Positions 1-10,351 are shown, numbered from the stretch's first letter. The stretch is DNA of 64,000 bases from CALEMW01 sp964343835 (GCA_964343835.1 CAYFKR010000005.1:1-64000), one strand, 5' to 3'. The notes: generated from the letters alone by a model not told the origin. A program made the numbers and translations.

Positions 1-862
1 CCCCCAAACGCTCCGATGCCCGCTGGCGCCGCTTTGGCCAAGCCAATGTCTCCCGAACATGGCCGGCCTGGCTGTGCCTGATCATCCGATCCAGCCGGTT
101 GATCTCCCACAGCAGGTTGTTTCGATCGCGATGGTTCTTGGATGAGACGGTCCGATGCTTGACCCGACAGACCATGCGTTTCAATACCCGGGGATACGTT
201 TGGTGCTGATCACTTAGAACTGTGATCCGATCTGCCTGCCCGATGACTGTCTGCATCAGCTCCCCGACATCCTTCTCGACAGCCTTCGGGTCCGGTCTTC
301 CGAACTTCCGCTCGAGCTTGGCTCGCTGCTGCTTCTGGACATCTGTCATCCGCCCCTTGCGCCTCAACTCGCTGTCTGTGAAGTGGTTGAAGAAGCTGGT
401 GTCAGGCTCGACGGCCAGATGGAAGTGAAACGGGTGGTACTGGCTGAGCTCGAAAGACTCAAACCCGTCGATGGCGATGGTCTTGGGCGGACCCACTCCT
501 TCCATCATCGACCGATGGAACAGGAGGCAATGCCTTCCCAGCCTGGAGATCTGACGATCGACGGTCGTGGGGCTCACGCCCAGGTCACGTGCCGCCTGCC
601 GATTACACATGCCGCCGACGACCTTCAGGAGCAAGGCCTTGAGCACGTCGGGGCGCTTGAGCCAGTAGGTGGTCGAGAATGTCTGGGTGCTGAAGGAGCG
701 GCCGCAATGACGGCATGTGAACCGCTGGACTCGCTTCGGGTGAAGGCGTCGCCTATAGAAACCGTGGCGGCGCCAAGGCCAGGAATCATGGATTCCATTG
801 TGGTACTTGCAGTTGGGATTGGGGCAGAAGGGGGGATGCCAGCCCTTGTCATAGTAGTGCAT
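1..862 (-). CDS. Zinc-ribbon DDE-type transposase, C-terminus cut by window edge
   Basis: The frame is open from an ATG at 862 to the window edge (287 codons visible). It starts MHYYDKGWHPPFC. Cys13, Cys18, Cys50 and Cys53 form a zinc ribbon. A helix-turn-helix follows at about residues 83-109 (RQAARDLGVSPTTVDRQ). The putative catalytic acids are Asp132 (in IAIDGFE), Asp218 (in VLSDQHQTYP) and possibly Glu253. This order of zinc ribbon, HTH and DDE catalytic core is that of IS1/IS1595-like transposases, but I cannot assign a named IS family. The gene lies 50 bp downstream of the neighbouring C25-type gene on the same strand. No terminal inverted repeat can be judged because the other end lies outside the window. 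Its base composition is visibly less GC-rich than the neighbours, as expected for a mobile gene. Confidence 0.75.
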   Translation of the reverse strand, partial: MHYYDKGWHPPFCPNPNCKYHNGIHDSWPWRRHGFYRRRLHPKRVQRFTCRHCGRSFSTQTFSTTYWLKRPDVLKALLLKVVGGMCNRQAARDLGVSPTTVDRQISRLGRHCLLFHRSMMEGVGPPKTIAIDGFESFELSQYHPFHFHLAVEPDTSFFNHFTDSELRRKGRMTDVQKQQRAKLERKFGRPDPKAVEKDVGELMQTVIGQADRITVLSDQHQTYPRVLKRMVCRVKHRTVSSKNHRDRNNLLWEINRLDRMIRHSQAGHVRETLAWPKRRQRASERLG

Positions 863-911
863 GTGGCCCACCTCGCAGGCGGCAGGCCACACACATTTTC
901 AGGGGCACAAC

Positions 912-3000
912 CTACTTGGTGAGCACCATCTTCCCTGACACCGCCCCCTCGGCGTGGCGCAGCCTGTACAGGTACGCCCCCGAGGCCACGGACCGTCCTG
1001 TCCCGTCGCGGCCGTCCCATACCACGTGGTGGGTGCCGGCCTCCTGCACGCCCGCCAGCAGCGTCCGCACCAGCCGTCCCCGCGACGAGTACACGGCCAG
1101 CTCCACGTCCTGCCGTGAGTCCAGGGCGAAGGAGATCACCGTGGACGGGTTGAACGGGTTGGGGTGGTTGCCCAGCAGGGCGGTGGCCCGCGGGGCATCG
1201 CCCACACCGGTGGCGTCGGTCACGGTGAGGGCCACGGGGATCGACACCGGGGCGCCGCCGTTGGTGGCCACCACGATCAGGGCGTCGTGCACGCCCTCGG
1301 CCAGGGTGGTCGCGTCCAGGGTCACGTCCACGTCGACGGTCTGGCCGGCGGTCACGCCGCCGCTCGAGGTCGACAGGGCGACCCAGTCCATCGGGCGGCC
1401 CACGGCGAACACGCCGCTGGTGTCGGAGGTGCCGGGGTCGGCCGCGTCGGTCACGCGGATGCGGGCGTAGGGGCCGGGCTCGCCGGCCACGGTCCACATC
1501 CACGAGCCGCCGGCGACGGGCACGTTCGTGGCCAGGGAGGTCCACGGTCCGCCGTCGGCGCGCTGCACGTCGATGTCCACGTCCGTGGGGCCGTTGAGGG
1601 CCTGGAAGGCCACCTCCACGTCGGTGCCGATCACGGCGACGTCGCCTGTGGCCGGGGCGTGGACGGCGATGGACGGGCCCTGCATGGCCAGGGTGATGTC
1701 GCCGCTGACCTGGTGGGGCTGGCCGCCGTAGTTGTCGCCGTCGAGGACCCAGTGGAAGGTGATGTCGCCGAAGAGCTCGGGGGCGAAGGTCACGTTCAGG
1801 GTGGCGTCGCCCTTCTGGCCGTCGTCGATGTGGCCGCCGTTCCAGGTGGTGGTGGCGGAGTCGCCGGTCTCGCCGTTCCAGCCCAGGGGCTGTGAACCGC
1901 CCACCAGGGAGGTGGCGCTGTTGATGGTCACGCCGGCGGGCGCGGTCAGGGCCACGTCCACGACCCATTCCCAGTCGGGGCTGGTGCAGGACACCGACAC
2001 GCTCAGGTCGACGGTGCTGCCGGGCAGGTAGTCGGCCTCGGCGATGGTCAGCTCCGAGCCGGCGATGTCGCGCTTGGCCGCGGGGATCGTGGCGGGGTCC
2101 ACCACGTCGATCACGTACTGCATGTTGGAGCCGTCGTCTCCGGTGTTGGCGATGTGCAGGTGCTCCACCGTCGAGCCGCCCACCGCCACGCTCGCGGCCA
2201 CCGACGCAGGCGTCACGTCGGCCACCGGCAGCAGGGGCTGGCCCAGGGGCACGAACCGGATGGCCCGGCCCGAGGCCAGGGGCGCGGCGCCGGCGGCGTA
2301 CTGGTTCCAGTAGGTCCACAGCACGCCGTCGGTTCGCTCGGCGTTCTGCAGGCCCACGGTGCCGTAGCCGTCGCGGGTGTCGGTGTTGTTCACGGTCTGG
2401 TACTGGAAGACGATCATGCCGTCGCCGGTGGCGGTGCCGTGCCACGCCGGGTCCAGCAGGATCATCTCGAAGTCCTGCTCCAGGCCCGAGAAGTGGTTGG
2501 GCATGCGGTACCACTGCACCACGAAGCGGTGGTTGTCGGCGTCGTACCACGTGTACACGCGGTGGGTGCCCGTCTGGTTCAGGTTGTCCCAGTAGGGGGC
2601 GATCATGGCCGGCGGACTGCCCTTGGACGGGATCGAGAAGTTGCGGTAGTTCACCATGGAGCAGTCGCCCATGGCGGCCCAGCCGTTGGAGCAGATGGAG
2701 ATGCGGTCGTAGTCCACGCCGTAGTAGCGGAACGTGAAGGGCAGGTCGATGGTCGCGGTGTCGTCCTGCTCCCAGCCGCCGTCGGTCAGGCCCAGGTCGG
2801 TGCCGGGGCCGTCGTGGTCGGGGTCCAGGGCGATCCAGTCGAAGACAGGGGCCTGGCCGCTGGCGATGTCGCTGTCGTCGTAGGCGAAGTAGCCGTAGGT
2901 GTCGGGGCCGGTCGGGTCGTCGGTGGCGGCGGTGCCGATGGCCAGGGCGAGCTGGGTCTCGGCGATCCAGGCCCCGTCGCCGCGGCCGAAGGCCACGTAC
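912..3000 (-). CDS. C-terminal part of C25-type secreted protein (3' side of gap), FlgD-like C-terminus
   Basis: This is the continuation of the gene at 3011-5652 beyond the 10-N gap; no start codon belongs here. About 695 residues are readable. They open with a nidogen-like segment (FRYYGVDYDRISICSNGW), continue through two or three Ig/BACON-like beta-sandwich stretches, and end with a FlgD-like Ig module (NHPNPFNPSTVISFAL ... SGKMVLTK). The module is the same C-terminal type as on seven other secreted proteins here and is usually read as a sorting or anchoring domain in FCB bacteria. The stop is TAG at 912-914. The two halves are in different frames across the 10 N, so the gap size is arbitrary and some residues are missing. 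Confidence 0.85.
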
Positions 3001-3010
3001 NNNNNNNNNN
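3001..3010. other. Assembly gap (10 N) inside a coding sequence
   Basis: Ten N bases interrupt the C25-type gene. The flanking open frames (reverse strand) do not match across ten bases, so the run is a scaffold placeholder, not ten real unknown bases. A repeated Ig-like domain may have collapsed here. Confidence 0.95.
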
Positions 3011-5652
3011 ATCATGGCGCCGTTGCTGGTCACCGTGAGGGTGAAGGTCGCCAGGTGGCCGGGATAGCACTGGGCGTGCAGGTCGAGGCCGAAGGGGGCG
3101 GCGGCGTTGTCGGCGGTGGTGCCGGACGAGATCGAGCCGAACGACGCGGTGTCGCCGGTGATGGTGACCCAGGGGCTGTCGGTGGTCAGGACGGCGGTGG
3201 TGGTCGCCGCGTCCAGGGAGCCGATGTTGTCCAGGGTCACCACCAGGGAGCCGCTCTCGCCGGGGTCGAGGTCGCCGCCGGGGCCGCTCCAGGAGGATCC
3301 GGTCACGCTGAACGCCGGCGCGGAAACGGGGATCTCCAGAAGCGAAGGCCACGATTGGACCACGTCGCCGGCGAAAAGGGCCAGGCGCAGCAGGGTGCCG
3401 TCGGCGAGGGCGCCGTCCAGTTCCAGGGTGGCGGTGTCGGTGGACCAGGCCTGGGCGCCGGAGGCGATCACGCCGAAGTCCAGGGTGCCGTCGGTGACGG
3501 TCACGCCCGCGTCGTTGGACAGGGTCGCGGTCACGGCGCCGGTGGCGGCGGAGCCGTGGTTGGTCAGGGCCACCTGGAGATCGACAGTCTCGCCGGGGCT
3601 GAGCAGGCCGTCGCCGTCGGCGGACCAGCCGGTGGTGGAGCAGAAGCCCGACGAGGAGACCACGTCGATGGTCGTCTGGTGGGGCAGGATGCCGTGGCCG
3701 CTGACGGTCAGGGTCAGGGTGCCGGTGGTCAGGGGATCCACGGCCAGCGACGCGGAGCCGTCCACGGCGGTGAACCCGGCCGACTGCACCTGGCCCTCCC
3801 GGTACACGCACACCCGCGCGCCCTCGACGGGCACGCCGCCCATCTCGACGATGAGGGGCACGACGTTGGAGCCTTCCTCGATGGTCGTGTCGACGGTCAC
3901 GGCCGGCGACTGGGGCACGCCCCGCCACATGTCGGTGGCCGGGTCGCCCATGAGGTTGTTCCAGATCGACCAGATCTCCACGATGTGGGGCTCGGCCAGG
4001 AAGTAGTTGTTGTAGAGCTCCACCTTGCCCAGTGAATGCGCCGCTCCAACGCGGTGGTCGGAGCTGTTGAGCAGGCCGTCCCACATGCCGTGGTAGTAGC
4101 AGTTGTTGTAGCGGGTGTGGGTGCCGATGGTGGCGGTGCCCACGGCGGCCACCGCGCCGCCGGACGAACGCAGCCAGGCCTCGGACATGCACGTGGTCTG
4201 GCCCTCGAAGGTGCCGGTGTCGCAGGTGGGGATGACGGCGACGGGCAGCATGCCGCCGTTGGAGAGGTTGGCCACGTAGCTCGTGGTGATGCCGCTCATG
4301 CCGTAGTAGCCGCGGTAGCCGAAGGCGCTCACGCCGGCGCTCACGTTGCTCATCATCTCGCCGGGGAAGTTGCCGCTCCAGGTGGTGTCCACCTGGGCCC
4401 AGCCGTTGTTCTGCAGCTGGGTGCGCAGCCAGCGGTTCACGTAGATGGTGGTGATGCCCGACTGGCCGGGGTCGCCGATCAGGTGAGCGCGGCCGAACCA
4501 GCCGGTGTCGCCCATGGGGGGCGCCGTCTCGTAGCCCACGATCTTGGCGACGATGGTCTCCAGTTCCGTGGGGTTCTGGAACGACAGCCGGCCGATGTGC
4601 ACGTCGGCCAGGACGTCGTCGCCCTCCAGGCACGCGTACTCGTGGTCGCCCTCGCCGCCGTAGCCCGAGAGGCTCTCGGTGTAGGTGGGGATGTCGTAGG
4701 CGCCGGTGGCGTCGCCCGCGAGCACCACGAACTCCAGGGGCGGCAGGGACGGGTCGTCGTAGGCGGCCTGGATCTCGGCCTTGATGGCGGAGCGGGTGTT
4801 GCCCGTCACGTCGGTCTTGCGCAGCTCCACGTGGTAGCCCTGCTGCCGACGCCACTCGATCAGGGGCGACAGGCGGCTCTCGCTGGCGTCGTCGCGATAG
4901 AAGAGCATCCAGGTGCCGGGGGCCGCGGGCGTGGACTTGTCCGCCGCGGCGGGGACGCCGAGCACGTCGGCGAAGAGGGCGTCGAAGGAGGCGGGGGCGG
5001 TGCGTGCCGGGACGGGATCGCCGCCGCTGAAGGTCAGCTCGACCACGACGCGGCGGGCGGCCATGACGGCGCCGTCGGCCGGGCGCGCCAGGACGGGAGC
5101 CACCGACAGCGGCGCCACCGAGCGTCCCGCCACCACGGCGGTCCGGCCCACGAAGGCGGCGGGAGCGTCGTTCGCCCCGTCCAGGAGGCTCACGTGGGCG
5201 CCGGCACCGGCGCGGAGCCAGGTGTCGCGTCCGTAGACGCCGGGGTCGATCACGAAGGACTCGACCGTCGCCGGCTGCACGGGCATGATGTCCATGGCTC
5301 CCAGGTCCACCATGTCGGCGGCGATCACGCGGCCCGTCACCACGGCACCGCTGGGGACGTCCACCAGGCGCCCCACGGCCGGCAGGCCGGGCTCACCGTC
5401 GGTGCTGAGCAGGGCGCCGCCCGCGAGGCCGAGCAGGTGCCAGGTGCGGCCGTCGACCTCGACTTCGTCCACGCCGAGGACGGGGAACCCGACCTCGATG
5501 GTCATGCCGTCGGGGGACTGCTCCAGGACGGTCCAGACCGCTTCCGGTCCGGCGGCCACCGTGTCGAGGCGGATGTCCGCGGCCAGGGCCCCGAGGGACG
5601 GCAGCAGCAGGAGCAGGGCGAACAGGGACATGGGGCGAGAACGTCGCGTCAT
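3011..5652 (-). CDS. Gingipain-like C25 family secreted protein, N-terminal part
   Basis: A signal peptide (MTRRSRPMSLFALLLLLPSLGALAA) is followed by a propeptide-like region to about residue 245. A C25-type caspase-fold domain spans about 250-600 (PLIEWRRQQGYHV, VVLAGDATGAYD, VHIGRLSFQN). Beta-sandwich repeats then run to the gap. The expected Cys nucleophile is present (Cys477 in VIPTCDTGTF). The segment that carries the catalytic His in gingipains (Gly-His-Gly) reads GYRGYYGMSG (445-454) and lacks His, so activity is uncertain. The ATG at 5652 is chosen because GGAG lies 8 nt upstream; a GTG at 5661 would overlap that site. The promoter is annotated at 5709-5738. The family is normally secreted and processes surface proteins. 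The gene is interrupted only by the assembly gap. Confidence 0.85.
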
Positions 5653-5708
5653 GGAAGCCACTCCGGGTGTTCAGGCGGGGGACCAGGAATCGGACCGGAA
5701 GAACCCCT

Positions 5709-5738
5709 ATTATACAGGATCGCGGGGGTTCCTGTCAG
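5709..5738 (-). promoter_or_regulatory. Sigma70-type promoter of the C25-like gene
   Basis: On the reverse strand a perfect -10 TATAAT (5714-5709) stands 18 bp from CTGACA (5738-5733), five of six to TTGACA. Predicted transcription would start near 5702, about 50 nt before the ATG at 5652. TATAAT is rare by chance in DNA this GC-rich. Confidence 0.65.
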
Positions 5739-5794
5739 GGCTTGTGTCGAAAAGTCATGGATTTTGAGCGATCAGATGGCTCCAGGGAGGCGGA

Positions 5795-6391
5795 TTGAAG
5801 CTCGTTTCGATGATCGGCGTTCTCGCGATCAACGTGTTCATCGCGACCCGCACCACGGTGCTGCTCCGACGCGGCGCCATCCGGCCGGCGCTGGCCATGT
5901 GGGTCTTTTTCACCGTGGCGGTGGCGGGCAGCCTGGGCTCCTACCTCTTGGACGGCGACTTCTCCCCGGCGGACAACATCCTCAACACGGCGGACCTGGC
6001 GCTGTGCGCCTACGTCGCGGTGGCCATCGCCGTGTGGGGGGACCGCAGCACGCGGTTCTCGCGGTTCGACCTGGGGTGCCTTGGGGCGGTGGCGGCCATC
6101 CTCGTGTTCTGGGTCCTGACGCGGGAGCACGCCTCGGCCAACCTGCTGATCCAGGCGATCCTGGTGATCTCCTATGCGCCGGTCGTGCATCGGCTGTGGC
6201 GGTCGGACGAGAATACGGAGTCGTTCGCGGTGTGGTCGGCGCTGATGGCGGCGCCCATGTTGTCGCTGCTGTCGAGCAAGGGTGAGCTGGCGACGGTCTA
6301 CGCCGTGCGCGCCATCGTCTGCACGGGATCGCTGATGCTGTTGATGGCGCGGGCGGAAATGCGCGGGCGGAAGAAGCGCGGCGCCGCCTAG
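5795..6391 (+). CDS. Small polytopic membrane protein, function unknown
   Basis: This is a 198-residue protein with about six hydrophobic segments and a basic tail (MRGRKKRGAA). The start is a TTG preceded closely by AGGGAGG; the next Met (codon 6) has no ribosome site of its own. The segment ISYAPVVHRLWRSDENTESF, followed by a tryptophan and another membrane helix, faintly resembles a PQ-loop (SWEET-like) helix pair. That is a weak similarity, not an assignment. Its TAG stop overlaps head-on with the stop of the convergent symporter gene in the palindrome CTAG at 6388-6391, leaving no intergenic space. Confidence 0.7.
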   Translation: MKLVSMIGVLAINVFIATRTTVLLRRGAIRPALAMWVFFTVAVAGSLGSYLLDGDFSPADNILNTADLALCAYVAVAIAVWGDRSTRFSRFDLGCLGAVAAILVFWVLTREHASANLLIQAILVISYAPVVHRLWRSDENTESFAVWSALMAAPMLSLLSSKGELATVYAVRAIVCTGSLMLLMARAEMRGRKKRGAA

Positions 6392-7734
6392 GCCGAACTC
6401 CGCCGGGTCTCGAGCTCGTCGCCGATCCTCTTCATCGTCCCGTCATCCAGTTCGTAGAACAAGGCCGCGACGGCGGCCAGCGCCGAACACGCCGCCGGAA
6501 TCACGCTGATCATCAGCCGGATGCCCCGCAGCGTCTCCGGCGACTGCTCCGTGTTGGCCACGAACCCGAACCCCGCCAGGATCCACCCCGCCGCGCCGCC
6601 GCCCAGGGCGATGCCGAACTTCTGGGCGAAGGTGGCCGCCGAGAACACCAGCCCCGTGGCCCGTCGGCCGTTGCGCCATTCCGAGTAGTCGGCGCTGTCG
6701 GCGTACATGGCCCACAGCAGGGGAGCCTGGGGCGCCATGATCAGCATGGCCACCACGTTCAGTCCGAAGATCAGCGCCGTCTGGTCCTTGGGGATGAAGA
6801 AGAACACGCCGGTCAGCACGCTCGACACGCCCATGCTCGCGATGTAGAGCCGCTTCTTCCCGACCCGCTTCGCCAGCGCCTGCGTGCACGCCACGCCCAC
6901 GATCACCGCGCCCGTGCCGGTGACCATGAAGAGCGAGGCGAGAGCCTCGTCGCCCACCCAGTACTTGAAGTAGTAGAGGATCGAGCCCGAACGGATCACC
7001 GCGTACGCCAGCGACGCGATGCTCATGACCAGGAGGATCAGCCACGGCCGGTTGGAGGCCAGGTCGCGCAGGTCGTCGCGCAGGGAGCCGGCGCGGCCGG
7101 CGGGAGGGGCCACGCGTTCGCGGGTGGTGGCGAACGTGATCCAGAACAGCACGGCGGCCAGCGCGCCGAACACGCCCATGGTCAGCGGGAAACCCAGCGA
7201 CTGGTCGCCGCGGCCGAGCCACGCCACCAGGGGCAGCGTCAGGCCCTGCACCGTGAAGGCGCCGGCGTAGGCCAGCACGAACCGGTACGTGGACACGCTC
7301 GTGCGCACGTCGCTGTCGGGGGAGAGCACGCCCATCAGGGCGGAGTAGGGGATGTTGACGGCGGTGTAGGCCATCATCATCAGGGTGTAGGTGACGTAGG
7401 CCCACACCAGCTTGCCGCGGGCGTCCAGGTCGGGCGTGGTGAAGGTCAGCACGCCGATGATCGCGATGGGGATCGCGATCCAGACCAGGTACGGACGGAA
7501 ACGCCCCCAGCGGTGGGTCGTGCGGTCCGCGATCACGCCCATCAGCGGATCGTTCACCGCGTCCCAGAACCGCGACAGCATCAGCATGGTGCCCGCCGCC
7601 GCCGCCGTGATGCCGAACACGTCGGTGTAGAAGAACAGCAGGAAGTTGATGAACATCTGGAAGTAGAGGTTGGACGCGGCGTCGCCGAGGCCGTAGCCGA
7701 CCTTTTCCTTCACGGTGATGCTGTGGGCGGTCAT
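6388..7734 (-). CDS. GPH-family (MelB-like) sugar:cation symporter
   Basis: This is a 448-residue MFS-type transporter with about 12 membrane helices. It carries the glycoside-pentoside-hexuronide family pattern: KVGYGLGDAASNLYFQ at the N-terminus, DAVNDPLMGVIADRT after helix 2, and RWGRFRPYLVW in the loop. The length is normal for the family, which moves oligosaccharides or glycosides with Na+ or H+. The ATG at 7734 has GGGAGGACCC directly upstream; in-frame sequence further upstream is non-coding in character. The nearest polysaccharide enzyme is the secreted GH13 amylase at 13.7-15.9 kb, so malto-oligosaccharides are a plausible substrate, which is inference only. It is divergent from the secreted gene at 7947, and a 37-bp inverted repeat lies between them. 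Confidence 0.88.
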   Translation of the reverse strand: MTAHSITVKEKVGYGLGDAASNLYFQMFINFLLFFYTDVFGITAAAAGTMLMLSRFWDAVNDPLMGVIADRTTHRWGRFRPYLVWIAIPIAIIGVLTFTTPDLDARGKLVWAYVTYTLMMMAYTAVNIPYSALMGVLSPDSDVRTSVSTYRFVLAYAGAFTVQGLTLPLVAWLGRGDQSLGFPLTMGVFGALAAVLFWITFATTRERVAPPAGRAGSLRDDLRDLASNRPWLILLVMSIASLAYAVIRSGSILYYFKYWVGDEALASLFMVTGTGAVIVGVACTQALAKRVGKKRLYIASMGVSSVLTGVFFFIPKDQTALIFGLNVVAMLIMAPQAPLLWAMYADSADYSEWRNGRRATGLVFSAATFAQKFGIALGGGAAGWILAGFGFVANTEQSPETLRGIRLMISVIPAACSALAAVAALFYELDDGTMKRIGDELETRRSSA

Positions 7735-7808
7735 GGGTCCTCCCGGGGGTGAGACGGGAGGGGATCGTAGCATGGACGGGGGTGGGGCGCCTCTCTGACT
7801 CCCGGGCG

Positions 7809-7845
7809 AACGATAAATCATATCACTACGGTAGGTTATATCGTT
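7809..7845. promoter_or_regulatory. 37-bp imperfect inverted repeat between divergent genes, candidate operator
   Basis: The outer arms AACGATA and TATCGTT are perfectly complementary, and several inner pairs also match. It is the only AT-rich patch in the 7735-7946 intergenic region between the GPH symporter (reverse) and a secreted protein (forward). It differs from the ROK-type operator of the 22-38 kb locus. A reverse-strand TATGAT inside it could serve as a -10. Confidence 0.5.
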
Positions 7846-7946
7846 GCGGTTTTCTGAAACCGTTCTTGTGGCGCCGCCGGGCATGGCACAGCTTTATCAC
7901 CATCCATCAACCCGCCAAACCCGAAGCCGCTCTCCGGAGGGAATCG

Positions 7947-10331
7947 ATGATTCGTCCGCTCAATCCGCTCCTGCTCCTGCTCGCCTTCGTCCTGCTCCTG
8001 CCCGCCGTCGCGACCGCCCAGTGGTCCAGCCAGCCGGGCACGAACGTGAACCTCGGCGGCGCCGAGCGCGTGCACCTCGACCGCGACGCCGTGTCCGACG
8101 GCGCCGGCGGCGTGATCACCGTCTGGGCCAGCGAGAACTATTCGACGGGCGTGTACACCATCTACGCCCAGCGCGTGAACGCCGACGGCGACCGCCTCTG
8201 GGGCGGCACCGGGCGGATCGTCCAGGCCGTGGGCGACGCCGATCCCAACGTCGCCCTGACGGGGGACGGCGCCGGCGGTGCGGTGATCGTGTGGCAGCAG
8301 ATGGTCGACGGGGCCCCCCAGGTCCGGGCCCAGCACCTGAGCGACACGGGCACGGCGACGTGGACCTCGGGCGGCGTCGTGGTCTGCCTCTTCAACTCGA
8401 GCCAGGCCGAACCCGACGTGGTGCGTGACGAGAGCGGCCGGTACATCGTGGGCTGGATCGATTCCCTCGACGCCTCCCACGGCATCTACAGCCAGTGCCT
8501 GGACGCGAGCGGCGGCCTGCTCTGGTCGTCCCTGGGCATGCCGGCCTCCAACTCGTCCGCTCCGAAGCAGAACCTGCTGATGACCGCGGCCGACGACGGC
8601 AACACCGCGTGGTTCGTCTGGACGGAGCAGGACGCCGGCGAGGAACATATCTTCTGCCAGTTCCTGGACGGCTCCGGCAACCACCAGCTCGATCAGTCCG
8701 TGACCGGGATCTATACCCTGGCCGGCGACAAGAAGCCCACGAGCGTGGTCATGACCCTCTACGGCGGCATCATCATCGCCTACGAGGACTACTCCGCCGC
8801 CGAAACCCAGGTGGGAGTCGTGTACAAGTCGCTCAGCGGCTACTACTTCTGGACGTCCGGTCATCGCCGGGTCGGGATCCACGCCGTCCAGGACGAGCCG
8901 CGCCTCGTGCACGACGGCATCTACGGCGCGTTCCTGACCTACCGCGACTACGATGTGGGTGGCGGCGGACGCATCGTGGCCCAGCGCATCGACGGCGGCG
9001 ATCATACCGTCTGGGGCACCTACGGCCGGACCGTGGCGAGCTACGACTACGTGGTCCCGTCCGACCACGACCTGTGCGAGGACGGCGCCGGCGGCATGAT
9101 CGCCGCCTGGTACGACTCGGAGTTCAGCAACGCTCTGAGGGCCGTCCGCTACTCGGAGGAGGGCCTGCCTCTCTGGGTCGCCGACCGCGCGCCCTTCGTC
9201 TACGGTGCCGACGACGACGACCCGCTGTCCCTCGTGACCGACGGTCGCAACGGCGCCCTGGCGGTGTGGGAGCACACGCTGGACGTCTATGCCAAGCGCG
9301 TCGACCAGAACGGATTCCCCGGCCTCAACGACCCCACCCCGACGGGTGTGCAGGACCGCCCCGACGACCAGGGCGGCGAGGTCGTGCTCTCGTGGGGCGC
9401 CAGTCCCCTGGACACGCCGATTCACCGCGGGGTGGCCGACTACTCCCTGTGGGTGCGCCCGGCCGCCAAGGCCGCTGCGGTGCTCGCCCACGACGTGGAC
9501 GCCTCCGAGCCCGTCGAGCTGCTGGGCATGACCGAGGCCGCCTACGCCGACGTCCGCGACGACGGCTGGACCTACGCCGGCTCCGTGCCCGCCACCCTGG
9601 CCGCCGAATACGAGGCCTTCTGCCCCACCTTCGGCACCTGGTCGGAGTCGGGCTACGTGACCACGGAGTTCATGGTGGCGGCCCACCATGCCGAGTCGGG
9701 TGTGGTGTGGAATTCCGCGGGCACGGTCACGGGCTACTCCATCGACAACCTGGCCCCCGGCGCGCCCGTCGCCCTGGCCGGCGTGTTCCAGGGCGGGAAC
9801 GTGGACCTGGACTGGCAGGCGGGCGTCGAGGGCGATCTGGCCGCGTACCGCGTGTATCGCTCCGCGACGGCGGGCGTGCCCGTCGACGAGGCGCACCTCG
9901 TGGCCGAGGTCGACGAGCCGACGTTCCGCGACCTCACGGCCGCCGGCACGGTCTTCTACCGCGTGACGGCCGTGGACGCCCACGACAACGAGGGTGTCGC
10001 CAGCGCCGAGATCCAGGTGGAGGCCGTCTCCACCGGCGTCGGCGACATGCCCACCGTGCTGACCCACCGCGGCAACCACCCCAACCCCTTCAACCCGCGG
10101 ACCACCGTCTCCTTCGCGCTGCCCGAGCGCGGCCGCGTGCAGGTGACGGTCCACGACGCGGCGGGCCGCCTGGTCCGGGTCCTCGCCGACGCCGAGCTCG
10201 GCGCCGGCATCCACGACCGGGTCTGGAACGGCGACGACGCCCGCGGCCGCGCCATGCCGAGCGGCACGTACTTCAGCCGCGTGCGCACGGGCGACGGCGT
10301 GGTGACGGGGACGATGACGCTGGTGCGCTAG
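7947..10331 (+). CDS. Secreted propeller-like repeat protein with FlgD-like C-terminus
   Basis: A signal peptide (LLLLLAFVLLLPAVATAQ) is followed by a region to about residue 445 built from repeats with D-G-A-G-G and W motifs (SDGAGGVITVWAS, GDGAGGAVIVWQQ, EDGAGGMIAAWYD). This pattern suggests a beta-propeller. A fibronectin-III-like stretch follows, then the FlgD-like module (NHPNPFNPRTTVSFALP ... GTMTLVR). The protein is about 794 residues, and no catalytic motif was recognised. The ATG at 7947 has CCGGAGGGA 6 nt upstream; sequence upstream in the same frame is intergenic. Probably extracellular or surface-anchored. It ends just before a strong terminator shared with the convergent LVIVD-repeat gene. 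Confidence 0.85.
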   Translation: MIRPLNPLLLLLAFVLLLPAVATAQWSSQPGTNVNLGGAERVHLDRDAVSDGAGGVITVWASENYSTGVYTIYAQRVNADGDRLWGGTGRIVQAVGDADPNVALTGDGAGGAVIVWQQMVDGAPQVRAQHLSDTGTATWTSGGVVVCLFNSSQAEPDVVRDESGRYIVGWIDSLDASHGIYSQCLDASGGLLWSSLGMPASNSSAPKQNLLMTAADDGNTAWFVWTEQDAGEEHIFCQFLDGSGNHQLDQSVTGIYTLAGDKKPTSVVMTLYGGIIIAYEDYSAAETQVGVVYKSLSGYYFWTSGHRRVGIHAVQDEPRLVHDGIYGAFLTYRDYDVGGGGRIVAQRIDGGDHTVWGTYGRTVASYDYVVPSDHDLCEDGAGGMIAAWYDSEFSNALRAVRYSEEGLPLWVADRAPFVYGADDDDPLSLVTDGRNGALAVWEHTLDVYAKRVDQNGFPGLNDPTPTGVQDRPDDQGGEVVLSWGASPLDTPIHRGVADYSLWVRPAAKAAAVLAHDVDASEPVELLGMTEAAYADVRDDGWTYAGSVPATLAAEYEAFCPTFGTWSESGYVTTEFMVAAHHAESGVVWNSAGTVTGYSIDNLAPGAPVALAGVFQGGNVDLDWQAGVEGDLAAYRVYRSATAGVPVDEAHLVAEVDEPTFRDLTAAGTVFYRVTAVDAHDNEGVASAEIQVEAVSTGVGDMPTVLTHRGNHPNPFNPRTTVSFALPERGRVQVTVHDAAGRLVRVLADAELGAGIHDRVWNGDDARGRAMPSGTYFSRVRTGDGVVTGTMTLVR

Positions 10332-10351
10332 ACCGGCGTCGGACCGAAAGG

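Noticed and set aside
625..911. Apparent continuation of the C25-type reading frame past the gap into the transposase region
   Set aside because: The 10-N run joins the wrong frames. The true frame after the gap ends at 912, and the downstream part is the shadow of the transposase gene.
6388..6391. CTAG shared by two convergent stop codons (also at 41637-41640)
   Set aside because: Convergent TAG stops naturally overlap in this palindrome; there is no sign of a special function.
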